Positions 15,379-22,772 of a stretch of 37,318 nucleotides of DNA are shown here, in pieces. Position numbers and translations under genes: made by a program. The stretch comes from an uncultured Clostridia bacterium (GTDB taxonomy: Bacteria; Bacillota; Clostridia; Oscillospirales; Ruminococcaceae). Numbering within the stretch: the stretch's first letter is position 1; the number at the start of each line of letters is the position of its first letter. Location: the NCBI GenBank assembly GCA_946563605.1, contig CAMNVW010000003.1:1-37318 (forward strand), read 5' to 3'. The notes below the pieces were generated by a model. That model was not told the DNA's origin, did no database searches, and saw only the letters and a program-made list of their open reading frames with translations.

Positions 15379-15866
15379 TTTGAAAATCGCAAGATTTTCT
15401 CCATCTTAAAATTGGTCATCACAACGCCTTTCCTCTCGACCTGCTGCTGTCTTAAAACACGATAGCCCCTCGATTCAAAAAAAGGTCTTGCTGTAATGGA
15501 CACATCCGAAGTGACGCTCGCACAGCCGGCATCCTTTGCCGCCTGCTCCAATGTCTGCACCAGCAGCGTTGCGACGCCCTGCCGCTGAAAGTCACGGCTG
15601 ACATACAGCCTGTCCAGATAGCCGCTTTGCACGTCCATATCTGCAAAGCCTGCCATCTGCCCGCCTTCCCACACAACCAGACTCAGATGCTGCTGCAAAG
15701 AATTGTGCCATCTGGTTCGGGTCTGCTCGTCCTCCAGCACACTGTACGGCGCCCATGCTTCCTGCTGCGCCTGATTATAGTCGCCTGCGTTGACGCTGTG
15801 TACCGTATCGCAAAAAAGCTGAAGCATTTGTGTGAGATCCTGCGCCCGATAGTGTTTCAGTTCCAT
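15375..15866 (-). CDS. GNAT family N-acetyltransferase (YafP-like)
   Basis: A 163-aa GNAT acetyltransferase that would transfer acetyl from acetyl-CoA to an amine. The CoA-binding loop is YVSRDFQRQGVATLLVQTLE (Q-R-Q-G-V-A), followed by the strand ASVTSDVSITARPFFESRGY. The N-terminal part (AQDLTQMLQLFCDTVHSVNA and NQAQQEAWAP) is like YafP-type enzymes. The start is ATG 15866, because AGGAGG lies 7 nt upstream; the in-frame sequence further up lacks motifs. The last codons run into repeat R5. The substrate is unknown. Confidence 0.9.
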   Translation of the reverse strand: MELKHYRAQDLTQMLQLFCDTVHSVNAGDYNQAQQEAWAPYSVLEDEQTRTRWHNSLQQHLSLVVWEGGQMAGFADMDVQSGYLDRLYVSRDFQRQGVATLLVQTLEQAAKDAGCASVTSDVSITARPFFESRGYRVLRQQQVERKGVVMTNFKMEKILRFSK

Positions 15867-15963
15867 TGTTTTTCCTCCTGTTGTTTGATAAATAAACTGC
15901 AAATCGAAAAAATCCGCCTTTATCTGTTTTAACATTTTAAGCAATGATTTTTCAAAGCTCATT

Positions 15964-16051
15964 TACACCGGCTTAACAAACAATTTTTTTGCCGGTGTAT
16001 AATAAGGATGTACTCAAAAACAAGAACGAAGCCGCATCGTTCATTTGAGTA
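15964..16051 (+). other. paired hairpins with TATAAT, possible small RNA start
   Basis: The arms 15964-15972 and 15991-15999 pair over 9 bp (TACACCGGC). A TATAAT (15998-16003) follows directly. Downstream, TACTCAAA (16011-16018) pairs with 16044-16051 and encloses GAACGA/TCGTTC (16024-16029 with 16037-16042). No -35 is convincing and no protein start is seen. This fills most of the gap between the GNAT gene and the terminator at 16087. Confidence 0.35.
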
Positions 16052-16086
16052 TTTGCTCTACCCTCCTCAAAAACACACCTCAGAAG

Positions 16087-16118
16087 AAAAAGACCTGTCG
16101 GAATCGACAGGTCTTTTT
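16087..16118. terminator. bidirectional terminator beside the small XRE gene
   Basis: The stem AAGACCTGTCG/CGACAGGTCTT with a GAAT loop has A on the left and T on the right. On the minus strand it ends the XRE gene; on the plus strand it could end the possible small RNA. Confidence 0.85.
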
Positions 16119-16138
16119 ACTTTTATACAAACCTGTTG

Positions 16139-16369
16139 TTATTTTTTCCCCTTTGCCCTCGGATAAGGCGTTGGACAGTCGGTACGTCCAAGCAGATAAT
16201 CGGTACTGGTTCCGTAAAAATCCGCAAGCGCGCAAAGAAGCTCGTCGGTGAGGGATTGCGTTCCTGTTTCTATATAGCTGTATTTTCTCTGTGTGATATG
16301 AATTGCCTTTGCTACCGTTTCCTGTGAAAAGTCATGGTCCTCCCGTAAATCTTTGATCCTGTTCTTCAT
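16139..16369 (-). CDS. small XRE-family regulator
   Basis: A 76-aa protein that is almost entirely one HTH_3 domain: MKNRIKDLREDHDFSQETVA, AIHITQRKYSYIETGTQSLT and LADFYGTSTDYLLGR. This is the common short clostridial type. The start is ATG 16369, because AGGGTGAT precedes it and the family N-terminus NRIKDLRED follows directly. The in-frame GTG 16378 and ATG 16375 would overlap that site. Palindromes at 16409-16443 lie between it and the divergent small Cys-rich gene and are its probable binding sites. Confidence 0.88.
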   Translation of the reverse strand: MKNRIKDLREDHDFSQETVAKAIHITQRKYSYIETGTQSLTDELLCALADFYGTSTDYLLGRTDCPTPYPRAKGKK

Positions 16370-16408
16370 TTTCATCACCCTGTTTTAGGGTAACTCAGAC
16401 GGATTTTA

Positions 16409-16443
16409 TCTATCGACTTTTAGATAGAATTTATCTAAGATAA
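16409..16443. promoter_or_regulatory. two small palindromes in the divergent XRE intergenic region
   Basis: TCTATC (16409-16414) pairs with GATAGA (16423-16428), and TTATC (16431-16435) with GATAA (16439-16443). All four half-sites resemble one another (TATCT), as expected for a dimeric repressor. No clear -10 is visible. Confidence 0.5.
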
Positions 16444-16462
16444 GATTAGGAGAAGGTATTGT

Positions 16463-16670
16463 ATGAAACATATTCTTTCCTGCGAAAATGAATTTTGCAT
16501 TTACTGGAAAAAGGATCAATGCGTTTTAGACAAAATTTCTTTAGACAATCAGGGTGTCTGTCAAGCGTGTATTCATGTAACGATTCCAGACGACCAACTG
16601 GACACCCGACCAACTGGACACCCTGCGCAAAAAACTGCTTGATACCTTAGAAAACTCAACCGAGATATAA
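16463..16670 (+). pseudogene. small Cys-rich protein gene, frameshifted by a 16-bp duplication
   Basis: From ATG 16463 (AGGAGAAGG upstream) the frame gives 59 aa ending at 16642. It has five cysteines in the order C7-x4-C12-x7-C20-x12-C33-x2-C36 and the core LDKISLDNQGVCQACI. This resembles small clostridial proteins with probable metal-binding cysteines, though I cannot name the family. A perfect 16-bp tandem duplication (16592-16623) lies late in the gene. Removing one unit restores a frame running to TAA at 16668 with the natural helical tail LDTLRKKLLDTLENSTEI. With both units the tail becomes RPTGHPAQKTA. The Cys core is intact, so the shortened protein may still work. It is divergent from the XRE gene. 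Confidence 0.7.
16592..16623 (+). repeat. perfect 16-bp tandem duplication
   Basis: GACCAACTGGACACCC occurs at 16592-16607 and again at 16608-16623. Because 16 is not a multiple of three, it changes the frame of the small Cys-rich gene. Confidence 0.97.
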
Positions 16671-16673
16671 CCC

Positions 16674-16711
16674 AAAAAGGACAGAGGTTAAAACAAACCC
16701 CTGTCCTTTTT
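16674..16711. terminator. bidirectional terminator between the Cys-rich gene and typA
   Basis: AAAAAGGACAG (16674-16684) pairs with CTGTCCTTTTT (16701-16711). It lies 3 nt after the ancestral stop of the small gene and 11 nt beyond the typA stop. Confidence 0.87.
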
Positions 16712-16722
16712 CATCGCCTATC

Positions 16723-18543
16723 TTATCTGTTTTTGCTCCAAGCTTTCATACGCTCAGCTTTATCCAGAATACGTTTTCTCATGCGGATGCTTTGTGGTGT
16801 GACTTCAATCAGTTCATCGTCGGTGATAAACTCGATTGCCTGCTCCAAGCTCATGTTCTTCGGCGGAATCAGGCGCAGCGCGTCATCGCTTCCCGATGCA
16901 CGGGTGTTGGTCTGATGTTTCTTCTTGCAGACGTTAACGACGATGTCCTCATCCTTTGGAGACTGTCCAACGATCATACCCTCGTAAACTTCCACACCAG
17001 CGCCGATAAAGAGACTTCCTCTTTCCTGTGCATTGTACAGACCGTAGGTAACAGAAGTGCCTGTCTCAAATGCAATCAGAGAACCGGTAGTACGTTTTGG
17101 AATGTCGCCCTTATATGGTTCATATCCATAGAATACGGAACTCATGATACCTTCACCCTTGGTGTCGGTCAAAAATTCGTTGCGGTAACCGAACAGACCT
17201 CTTGCAGGAATGATAAATTCCAGCTTCGTTCTGCCGTTGAATGGGTTCATCGAAACCAGTGTACCTTTTCTGGTACCCATCTTTTCCATGACCGAACCGG
17301 TCGCAAAATCTGGAACGTCGACAACCAGCTGTTCCATTGGTTCCAGTGTCTTGCCGTTTTCCTGCTGGAACAGTACCTGTGGGGTGCTGACCTGGAACTC
17401 ATAGCCTTCACGGCGCATGGTTTCAATCAGGATGGACAGGTGCATCTCACCACGGCCTGCTACGCGGAATGCCTCGGTGGATTCTGTTTCGTATACGTGC
17501 AGGGAAACGTCCTTGAGGGTTTCCTTGAACAGACGGTCGCGCAGGTGACGGGAGGTCAGGAATTTACCCTCTTTGCCTGCAAATGGGCTGTTGTTGACCG
17601 AGAAGGTCATCTCAACCGTTGGTGCGGAAATCTTGACAAATTCCAGCGGTTCCGGTGCATCCGGCGCGCAGATGGTTTCGCCGATGGTCAGCTTCTCAAT
17701 ACCGGAGATGCAGACGATATCGCCGACGGTTGCCTGCTGTGCAGGAACTCTCTGCAAGCCTTCAATCTGGTACAGGGTAACGATCTTTGCGCGGTAGGAA
17801 ACTTCTGGGTGATGGTAGTCGCAGACGATGACCTGATCGTTTACCTTCAGAGTACCTCTTGTAATTCTGCCAATACCGATTCTGCCGACAAAGTCGTTGT
17901 AGTCGATGGAGGAAACCAGCATCTGAGCAGGGCCCTGATCGTCACCCTGCGGTGCAGGAACTTCTTCCAGAATGGTATCAAACAAAATATCGAGGTTTTC
18001 GCCTTTTACGCCTGGCTCACGGGAAGCAGTGCCTTCCTTGCCGGAGCAGTAAAGGATTTTGCTTTCGAGCTGTTCTTCGCTTGCGTCGAGGTCAAACAGC
18101 AGGTCGTAAACCTCTTCGGTTACTTCTTCGTTTCTTGCGTCAGGACGGTCGGTCTTGTTGACAACGATGATGACCTTGTGTCCCAAGGACAGCGCTTTGG
18201 ACAGAACAAAACGGGTCTGCGGCATTGGACCCTCGAAGGAGTCTACCAGCAGAATAACGCCGTCTACCATCTTCAGAATACGCTCTACCTCGCCGCCGAA
18301 GTCCGCGTGTCCTGGGGTGTCGATGATGTTGATTTTGGTGCCTTTATAATTGATGGCTGTATTTTTTGCAAGGATCGTGATGCCTCTTTCACGCTCAAGG
18401 TCTCCGTTGTCCATAACGCGGTCTTGAACAGACTGGTTATCACGGAAGGTTCCGCTCTGTTTGAGCATCTGGTCAACCAGAGTTGTCTTACCGTGGTCAA
18501 CGTGCGCGATAATGGCGATATTTCTCAAATCGTTTCTAATCAC
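16723..18543 (-). CDS. typA: ribosome-associated GTPase TypA/BipA
   Basis: A 606-aa translational GTPase related to EF-G that binds 70S ribosomes and helps 50S assembly under cold or stress. G-domain motifs are IAHVDHGKTTLVDQMLKQSG (G1), RERGITI (switch), DTPGHADFGGEVERIL (G3) and VVNKTDRPDAR (G4). Domains II, III and V follow. The TypA-specific C-terminal region has PARGLFGYRNEFLTDTKGEG and VNVCKKKHQTNTRASGSDDA. The length is typical. The start is GTG 18543, with AAGGAG 7-8 nt upstream and the motif-bearing IRNIAIIAHVDHG-like beginning directly after. A TATAAT on the minus strand near 18620 may be its promoter, with a leader of about 70 nt. Confidence 0.97.
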   Translation of the reverse strand: MIRNDLRNIAIIAHVDHGKTTLVDQMLKQSGTFRDNQSVQDRVMDNGDLERERGITILAKNTAINYKGTKINIIDTPGHADFGGEVERILKMVDGVILLVDSFEGPMPQTRFVLSKALSLGHKVIIVVNKTDRPDARNEEVTEEVYDLLFDLDASEEQLESKILYCSGKEGTASREPGVKGENLDILFDTILEEVPAPQGDDQGPAQMLVSSIDYNDFVGRIGIGRITRGTLKVNDQVIVCDYHHPEVSYRAKIVTLYQIEGLQRVPAQQATVGDIVCISGIEKLTIGETICAPDAPEPLEFVKISAPTVEMTFSVNNSPFAGKEGKFLTSRHLRDRLFKETLKDVSLHVYETESTEAFRVAGRGEMHLSILIETMRREGYEFQVSTPQVLFQQENGKTLEPMEQLVVDVPDFATGSVMEKMGTRKGTLVSMNPFNGRTKLEFIIPARGLFGYRNEFLTDTKGEGIMSSVFYGYEPYKGDIPKRTTGSLIAFETGTSVTYGLYNAQERGSLFIGAGVEVYEGMIVGQSPKDEDIVVNVCKKKHQTNTRASGSDDALRLIPPKNMSLEQAIEFITDDELIEVTPQSIRMRKRILDKAERMKAWSKNR

Positions 18544-18758
18544 GAAAAACTCTCCTTTTTTAAGCTGTTATCTTATTTTCTGAATCTGTGTAAAGTACGA
18601 ATCTCAAAAATTCTTTTTTCATTATATCGCGAAAAACGCGCAGTTTCCAGCATTTTTTTTATTTCCCTTGTATTGCATAAAGCAGCCGCCTACAAGGAAT
18701 TTGTTTTTGTTTAGATTGTAAAAATCCTGCGTGCAAAATTCGGCGTTCCCTCCAATGT

Positions 18759-18788
18759 TTGCGCCAGCGTCCTGCATCATGGTATAAT
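18759..18788 (+). promoter_or_regulatory. promoter of the pyridoxal kinase gene
   Basis: A perfect TATAAT (18783-18788) has TTGCGC (18759-18764) 18 bp upstream. The start codon follows about 33 nt after the likely transcription start. Confidence 0.6.
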
Positions 18789-18828
18789 CCTCTTACCATC
18801 AATTGTTCTTTTTCGAGGAGGTTTTATT

Positions 18829-19692
18829 ATGCCTGATCGTCCCAAGCGTGTCGCCGCCATCCATGACCTTTCCGGTTTTGGACGCTGCTCCCTTTCCGTT
18901 ATTCTGCCCACCCTGTCGGTGATGGGCGTGCAGGTATGCCCTGTGCCGACCGCAGTTTTTTCCACCCATACCGGCGGACTTGGCGAGGTTGAGCGCCGCG
19001 ATCTGTCCGATTTCACCCTGCCCTGTTTGGAGCATTACCGCCGCTTAGGGCTGGATTTTGAGTGTGTTTACAGCGGCTTTCTGAGTTCATCGGAACAGAT
19101 CGACCACTGTCTGCAATTTTTTTCCACCTACAAAAATGCCCTCGCGGTAGTCGACCCTGTGATGGGCGACCACGGTCGTCCCTACCGCACCATCACGGCG
19201 GATATGCGCCACCGGCTGAGGGAGCTTGTACAGGTGGCAAACATCATCACACCAAACCTGACCGAAGCGTGTATGCTGCTGAAAATCCCGTTTTTTAACC
19301 AGGCTGTCTCCCGTTCCGAGGCAAGAAGCCTGCTTGCCCGACTCAGCGAACTGGGTCCAAACGATGTTGTTATCACCGGCGTGCCGATGATCTCCGGCAA
19401 AATGGCAAATATCGGCTACGACCGCGACAACAACAGTTATTGGTATATCGAGTGCGACTATGTTCCTGTTTCCTATCCGGGCACCGGCGATTTATTCGCA
19501 AGTGTACTGACCGGCGGTTTCCTCACCGGCGACAGCCTGCCGATGGCGATGGGGCGTGCGACCTATTTTGTAGAACGCTGCATCAAAACCACTTTCAGCT
19601 ATTCTTCCGACACACGGCACGGCGTTATGCTGGAAAAAGAGCTTGCCGCCCTGACCGACCGCCAAAATGTAAAGGACTTTTCATTATTGTGA
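18829..19692 (+). CDS. pyridoxal/pyridoxamine kinase
   Basis: A 287-aa ribokinase-superfamily enzyme that phosphorylates pyridoxal, pyridoxine or pyridoxamine with ATP in B6 salvage. Seen are AAIHDLSGFGRCSLSVILPT near the start, CPVPTAVFSTHTGG, VYSGFLSS, VVDPVMGDHGRPY, NIITPNLTEA and the catalytic SYPGTGDLFASVLTGGFLTG. The last carries the GTGD anion hole with the proton-abstracting aspartate. These fit the PdxK/PdxY group rather than ThiD. AGGAGG lies 9 nt before the ATG. It is monocistronic and is followed within a few bases by repeat R2 rather than by a separate terminator. Confidence 0.92.
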   Translation: MPDRPKRVAAIHDLSGFGRCSLSVILPTLSVMGVQVCPVPTAVFSTHTGGLGEVERRDLSDFTLPCLEHYRRLGLDFECVYSGFLSSSEQIDHCLQFFSTYKNALAVVDPVMGDHGRPYRTITADMRHRLRELVQVANIITPNLTEACMLLKIPFFNQAVSRSEARSLLARLSELGPNDVVITGVPMISGKMANIGYDRDNNSYWYIECDYVPVSYPGTGDLFASVLTGGFLTGDSLPMAMGRATYFVERCIKTTFSYSSDTRHGVMLEKELAALTDRQNVKDFSLL

Positions 19693-19696
19693 TAAA

Positions 19697-19797
19697 GAAA
19701 GTTTTCGCCAGCCTTTTACAAAAGGCTGCGGATTCCAAAGGCAGCGCCTTTGGGTGCTCGTCGCAACGAGCGAAATATTTTTATCGTCAGGCGCATT
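19697..19797 (+). repeat. modular hairpin repeat, copy R2
   Basis: It is the same as R1 through the two first hairpins (19697-19753). Then come a different third stem GCTCGT/ACGAGC (19756-19771) and the core TTTATCGTCAGGCGCATT (19780-19797). It directly follows the pyridoxal kinase stop in sense orientation. Further fragments of the family, such as GCAAGAGAAAAGTTTTTTCC near 19880, fill the 353-bp gap to the next gene. Confidence 0.88.
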
Positions 19798-20045
19798 GGG
19801 GAGGTTTGGAGGAGCTTTGCCGTTTTGGCTTCGCCAAATGCTGCCAATCCTATATGGCGGCAAGGCAAACTTAACTTCTTTGCAAGAGAAAAGTTTTTTC
19901 CCCATAAAATAGATATGTGTTCCCCTAATTTTGTCGGAAAAACCGTCTAACCATATTGGCAGCAATCTAAAATAGTGGTATGCTACTATTAACGACAATT
20001 ATCCCGTCGTAAAACTCTGCTTGTGTTTTGGAAAGGAGCGTCACC

Positions 20046-20780
20046 ATGAACCTGCATTTTCTGAAAGCGAAAAAAATCGTTTGCCTGCTTACTTGCGTCG
20101 CTGTAATACTTTCTTTCACCGCCTGTGCGGGTGATTCCAAAGGCTTCGCTCCCAAGGAAAAATCCACCTGGGCGCAGCTGTACCAGCACTTTGACAAGGA
20201 AGGCTTCAAAAATCTGCCGCAGGAGGTGCAGGACGTCTTGAAAGCCGACCTGCTCAGCGATGACACCGCTAAAACGACCTCCCCATTGACTTCCGACACC
20301 TCTGTTGCGCCGGTCTATCCAGAAGGAAAAGAGGATGAAGTCAAGCAGTTCATAGAAAATGCCATCTACTCCTCCGATTCTGGTTTTGTTTATCTGGAAA
20401 ATGAAAGCCCCGACAATGTAAAGGATTCCAAGATGATGCAATTTTTCATCATCGCCGGTCCCTCAGCGGAGGAAAATTCCATTGCATATCTGGCGGACTT
20501 CGTCATCTTTTCGGACAGTCCTTCCGCCAACGTTCTTATTGCGCTTCAGGACAAACAGTCCGGCGAATATGTTGCGTTTCACAGCAGCTCGGAGGCTGTT
20601 CACACCAACGATTCCAATGCAAAAATGACGCTGGAAATGACCGAGTGCAGTTTGGAAAAGGCTTTCCCTGACCTGCAAAAAGGCAAGGAATACAAGGTGC
20701 AGGCAATCGCGGTCGCCTGTGTCCCCGAAGGCTATGCCAGCATCGACACGATGTACGCTTTATGCGACATCACCCTCTAA
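20046..20780 (+). CDS. putative lipoprotein of unknown function
   Basis: A 244-aa exported protein. The N-terminus (MNLHFLKAKKIVCLLTCVAV) and the lipobox-like SFTAC-A point to lipid attachment at the cysteine of that motif and anchoring on the outer face of the membrane. The mature part is acidic (PVYPEGKEDEVKQFIENAIY, FVYLENESPDNVKDS) and includes a possible beta-rich core (SIAYLADFVIFSDSPSANVL). I recognise no family. I start at ATG 20046 with GGAAAGGAG upstream; the in-frame TTG at 20028 would overlap that site. It is a single gene, ended by the terminator at 20815. Confidence 0.78.
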   Translation: MNLHFLKAKKIVCLLTCVAVILSFTACAGDSKGFAPKEKSTWAQLYQHFDKEGFKNLPQEVQDVLKADLLSDDTAKTTSPLTSDTSVAPVYPEGKEDEVKQFIENAIYSSDSGFVYLENESPDNVKDSKMMQFFIIAGPSAEENSIAYLADFVIFSDSPSANVLIALQDKQSGEYVAFHSSSEAVHTNDSNAKMTLEMTECSLEKAFPDLQKGKEYKVQAIAVACVPEGYASIDTMYALCDITL

Positions 20781-20814
20781 CTATTCCCCGTTCCTCATCC
20801 CGTCTTACATTCCT

Positions 20815-20848
20815 GCGCTGTCCGCTCCAAAAGCGGGCAGCGCTTTTT
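20815..20848 (+). terminator. terminator of the lipoprotein gene
   Basis: A 12-bp stem (20815-20826 with 20832-20843, one G-T pair) with a 5-nt loop is followed by TTTTTCC and a longer T run. It lies 35 nt after the stop. Confidence 0.85.
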
Positions 20849-20862
20849 CCATTTTTTTTGCG

Positions 20863-20891
20863 TTGTCATTCCTGCATCCGACTGTTATAAT
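20863..20891 (+). promoter_or_regulatory. promoter of the small coiled-coil gene
   Basis: TTGTCA (20863-20868) and a perfect TATAAT (20886-20891) are separated by 17 bp, about 55 nt before the start codon. Confidence 0.8.
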
Positions 20892-20952
20892 AGTTTTACA
20901 AATTATTTATATTTGTAAAAACCACACTTAGATGAGAAAGGAAGTCATTGCG

Positions 20953-21135
20953 ATGCACCAGCAAGAAAAACGCTCCGAACAGCCGAACAAAGGGGACAGC
21001 GTCAAAGAGCTTTTACAGCAGCAGTCGGAGGAACTGAAAGATTACATCGACCGCAAACATCGGGAGATGGAGGAACTGCTTGCCGAAAGTGAAGGGCGGC
21101 TGTCCGAACAGCTTCGGGAAAAGAACAGCCAATAA
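20953..21135 (+). CDS. small coiled-coil protein of unknown function
   Basis: A 60-aa, very polar protein (MHQQEKRSEQPNKGDSVKEL) that is nearly all Q, E, K and R with a heptad-like helix (ELKDYIDRKHREMEELLAES). It has no signal peptide, membrane segment or cysteine. The strong promoter and AAAGGAAG 8 nt before the ATG support it as a real gene; an in-frame ATG at 20932 overlaps this ribosome site and is less likely. No family is recognised. The next gene encodes a PH-like protein and has its own possible promoter. Confidence 0.65.
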   Translation: MHQQEKRSEQPNKGDSVKELLQQQSEELKDYIDRKHREMEELLAESEGRLSEQLREKNSQ

Positions 21136-21264
21136 CCTTTTCGTTGTTCCCTTTTTATGATTGTCCTACATAGCATCTTGTTTTTTCCGGCTGTCATGTT
21201 ACAATAAAAGCGGTATCCTTCCACACCATGCAACCGCAAATCAACAACAAAAGGGGAAATCTTG

Positions 21265-21678
21265 ATGCGTGCAGATAACAGCATAAAAACACTTTGGTCC
21301 GACCGTTCCCGAATTTTGGGAATGCCCATCACCTTTACAAAATATGCCATGTCTGAGGACCGCATTTTCCGTGAAACAGGATTGCTCAGCATCCACTTTG
21401 AGGAGATCCTGCTTTACCGTGTGCGGGACATCAGCATGAAAATAACCTTGGGGCAGCGCATTTTCGGCGTCGGCAGCATCCTGCTGCAAAGCTCCGACAA
21501 AACAGCTCCAATCTTAGAATTAAAAAATGTAAAAGATCCAAGGACTGTGAAAGAAATGATCCATCGTCAGGTGGAGGAAATCAAACTTCAGCGCCGGATG
21601 CGTGTGGGTGAGATTTTAGACGACCCCACCAATGACGACGATTTTGACGACGATGATTCTTTCCATCCTGTTCACTGA
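21265..21678 (+). CDS. PH-like domain (bPH_2/YdbT-type) protein
   Basis: A 137-aa cytoplasmic protein. The first 100 residues look like a bacterial PH-like domain: FTKYAMSEDRIFRETGLLSI gives the usual tyrosine-to-RI strand pair, then EEILLYRVRDISMKITLGQR and FGVGSILLQSSDKTAPILEL, then the terminal helix VKEMIHRQVEEIKLQRRM. It lacks the transmembrane segments of many bPH proteins. The tail is strikingly acidic (LDDPTNDDDFDDDD). ATG 21265 is chosen over the overlapping TTG 21262, with AGGGGAAA upstream. A possible TACAAT lies near 21200. Confidence 0.82.
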   Translation: MRADNSIKTLWSDRSRILGMPITFTKYAMSEDRIFRETGLLSIHFEEILLYRVRDISMKITLGQRIFGVGSILLQSSDKTAPILELKNVKDPRTVKEMIHRQVEEIKLQRRMRVGEILDDPTNDDDFDDDDSFHPVH

Positions 21679-21683
21679 TGCAA

Positions 21684-21711
21684 AAAAAGCCTCGCAAACG
21701 CGAGGCTTTTT
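21684..21711. terminator. bidirectional terminator between the PH-like gene and fmdE
   Basis: AAAAAGCCTCGC and its complement with an AAAC loop have A and T runs on each side. It ends the PH-like gene on plus and the FmdE-family gene on minus. Confidence 0.92.
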
Positions 21712-21740
21712 GATTTGTTTTTTGCAGTTAAGCTTGTTGT

Positions 21741-22259
21741 TTAAAATCCGCGGTAGGAGTTGCAGCAATCTAAACAGAGTATTTGTCCGTTTTCCAATCG
21801 TGCCAGCGGTTCTGGAATTGTTTCCTGACATTTAGCGCAAACCACATTGCCGAATATTTTCGCCGGTTCTGGAAACGGCAGAGTGGTCTGTTTATATAAA
21901 AACAGCTCTTTCCCTGATGCTGTCAACAGCTGCTGGATTCGCTGTTCCCTGTCCATCTTCCCCTGCATCGGCTTGAGCACCAGACGAATGGACTTTCCGC
22001 TCTTTCTGCAATAAAAAGAATATGCCATCTTTCCGGTCATATGGAAAATCAGATTTCCCTTTCCGACCGTACATCCGGTCACGATCTGGATTCCATCCAC
22101 TCCGCAGGCATCGTTTTCGCTGATACAGACAAGTTCCTCGTCTTCCGCTCCTTCGTCCAATCCCAGATATTCCATCGCCAACACCGCCGCGCGGTAGCCG
22201 ATTGCCAGTCCCGGACATTTATGCCCATGAAATTTTGCCGCTTCTTCCCATGTTCTCAT
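21741..22259 (-). CDS. FmdE family protein with C-terminal zinc ribbon
   Basis: A 172-aa protein of the FmdE family, first seen with the molybdenum formylmethanofuran dehydrogenase of methanogens but widespread in anaerobes without that enzyme. The N-terminal motif KFHGHKCPGLAIGYRAAVLA and ENDACGVDGIQIVTGCTVGK carry conserved His and Cys that probably bind metal. The last 35 residues are a treble-clef-like zinc site, VCAKCQ then LCLDCCNSY. No FMF dehydrogenase genes are in the window, so the role is open. AAAGGAG lies 9 nt before the ATG. It is monocistronic and ended by the hairpin at 21684. Confidence 0.9.
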   Translation of the reverse strand: MRTWEEAAKFHGHKCPGLAIGYRAAVLAMEYLGLDEGAEDEELVCISENDACGVDGIQIVTGCTVGKGNLIFHMTGKMAYSFYCRKSGKSIRLVLKPMQGKMDREQRIQQLLTASGKELFLYKQTTLPFPEPAKIFGNVVCAKCQETIPEPLARLENGQILCLDCCNSYRGF

Positions 22260-22291
22260 TGAACAGCACTCCTTTGATTTTTGATTCCTAT

Positions 22292-22513
22292 GGGGGAAAA
22301 CTTTTGCAAGAGAAAAGTTTTTTCCTCATCAATAAAATACTGAAAGTTTTGTTCCTAGCAGAATAGATGTCCACAAAATCTCCCACTGGGAGGTTTTGTG
22401 GGTTCGTGCATTACGGTTATTTCTAAAAGGGGTTTTTCTCTTGCAAAAACCCTCTCTTTTCCAATCCGAATTTCGGATTGGAAAATTCACCCCCAAATGC
22501 GCCTGACGATAAA
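22292..22513 (+). repeat. composite repeat B1, left arm of the inverted pair around larE
   Basis: This stretch is nearly identical to the reverse complement of 23732-23930. It contains nested dyads: CCACAAAA...TTTTGTGG around CTCCCA/GGGAG (22371-22401), the GGGTTTTT/AAAAACCC hairpin, the TTCCAATCCGAA palindrome, and the core AATGCGCCTGACGATAAA (22496-22513). No gene lies in 22260-22772. Confidence 0.85.
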
Positions 22514-22551
22514 GGTGTTTCGCTCACTGTGACAAGTGATTGAAACTTAGG

Positions 22552-22626
22552 GAGAATGGAACGCAGTTCCATTCTCAGGGTCACACAACGCAAAACTTAT
22601 TTCTGCACAAAAGCATAAGTGTGACC
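22552..22626 (+). repeat. two-hairpin AACGC element, copy III
   Basis: Hairpin one is an 11-bp stem GAGAATGGAAC with its complement (22552-22576). Hairpin two has the stem GGTCACAC/GTGTGACC (22579-22586 and 22619-22626), with AACGC directly after the left arm. Copies I and II have the same order but different paired stems. Confidence 0.7.
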
Positions 22627-22632
22627 TTGCGA

Positions 22633-22690
22633 CCAAAGGCTCTGCCTTTGGAATCCGCAGCCTTTTGAAAAAGGCTGGCGAAAACTTTTT
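22633..22690 (-). repeat. modular hairpin repeat, copy R3
   Basis: On the minus strand it reads AAAAAGTTTTCGCC, then the CAGCCTTTT/AAAAGGCTG stem (22658-22677) and the CCAAAGGC/GCCTTTGG stem. Its AAAGTTTT end faces the 3' end of larE, from which it is separated by AACGC copy I. Confidence 0.85.
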
Positions 22691-22695
22691 GTTTG

Positions 22696-22771
22696 GAGTT
22701 TGGCGGCAAAGCTGCCAAACTCATGGGGACGGAACGCTTGCCAATTTGCGCTAAAAAGTAAAACCGTCCCC
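22696..22771 (+). repeat. two-hairpin AACGC element, copy I
   Basis: Hairpin one has the 9-bp stem GAGTTTGGC/GCCAAACTC (22696-22722). Hairpin two has the stem GGGGACGG/CCGTCCCC (22725-22732 and 22764-22771), with AACGC after the left arm and CCAATTT in the loop. It ends 1 nt before the larE stop codon. Confidence 0.7.
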
Positions 22772-22772
22772 C

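Noticed and set aside
16792..18714. 640-codon open frame on the plus strand opposite typA
   Set aside because: It is antisense to the complete, highly conserved typA gene. It has no start context or domain, and the openness follows from typA codon bias.
19684..19998. Minus frames encoding CLWNPQPFVKGWRKL here, at 14835-15209 and, in variant form, at 23663-23848
   Set aside because: The shared peptide is a translation of the nucleotide repeat family. The frames have no ribosome sites and the nucleotide changes preserve pairing rather than amino acids.
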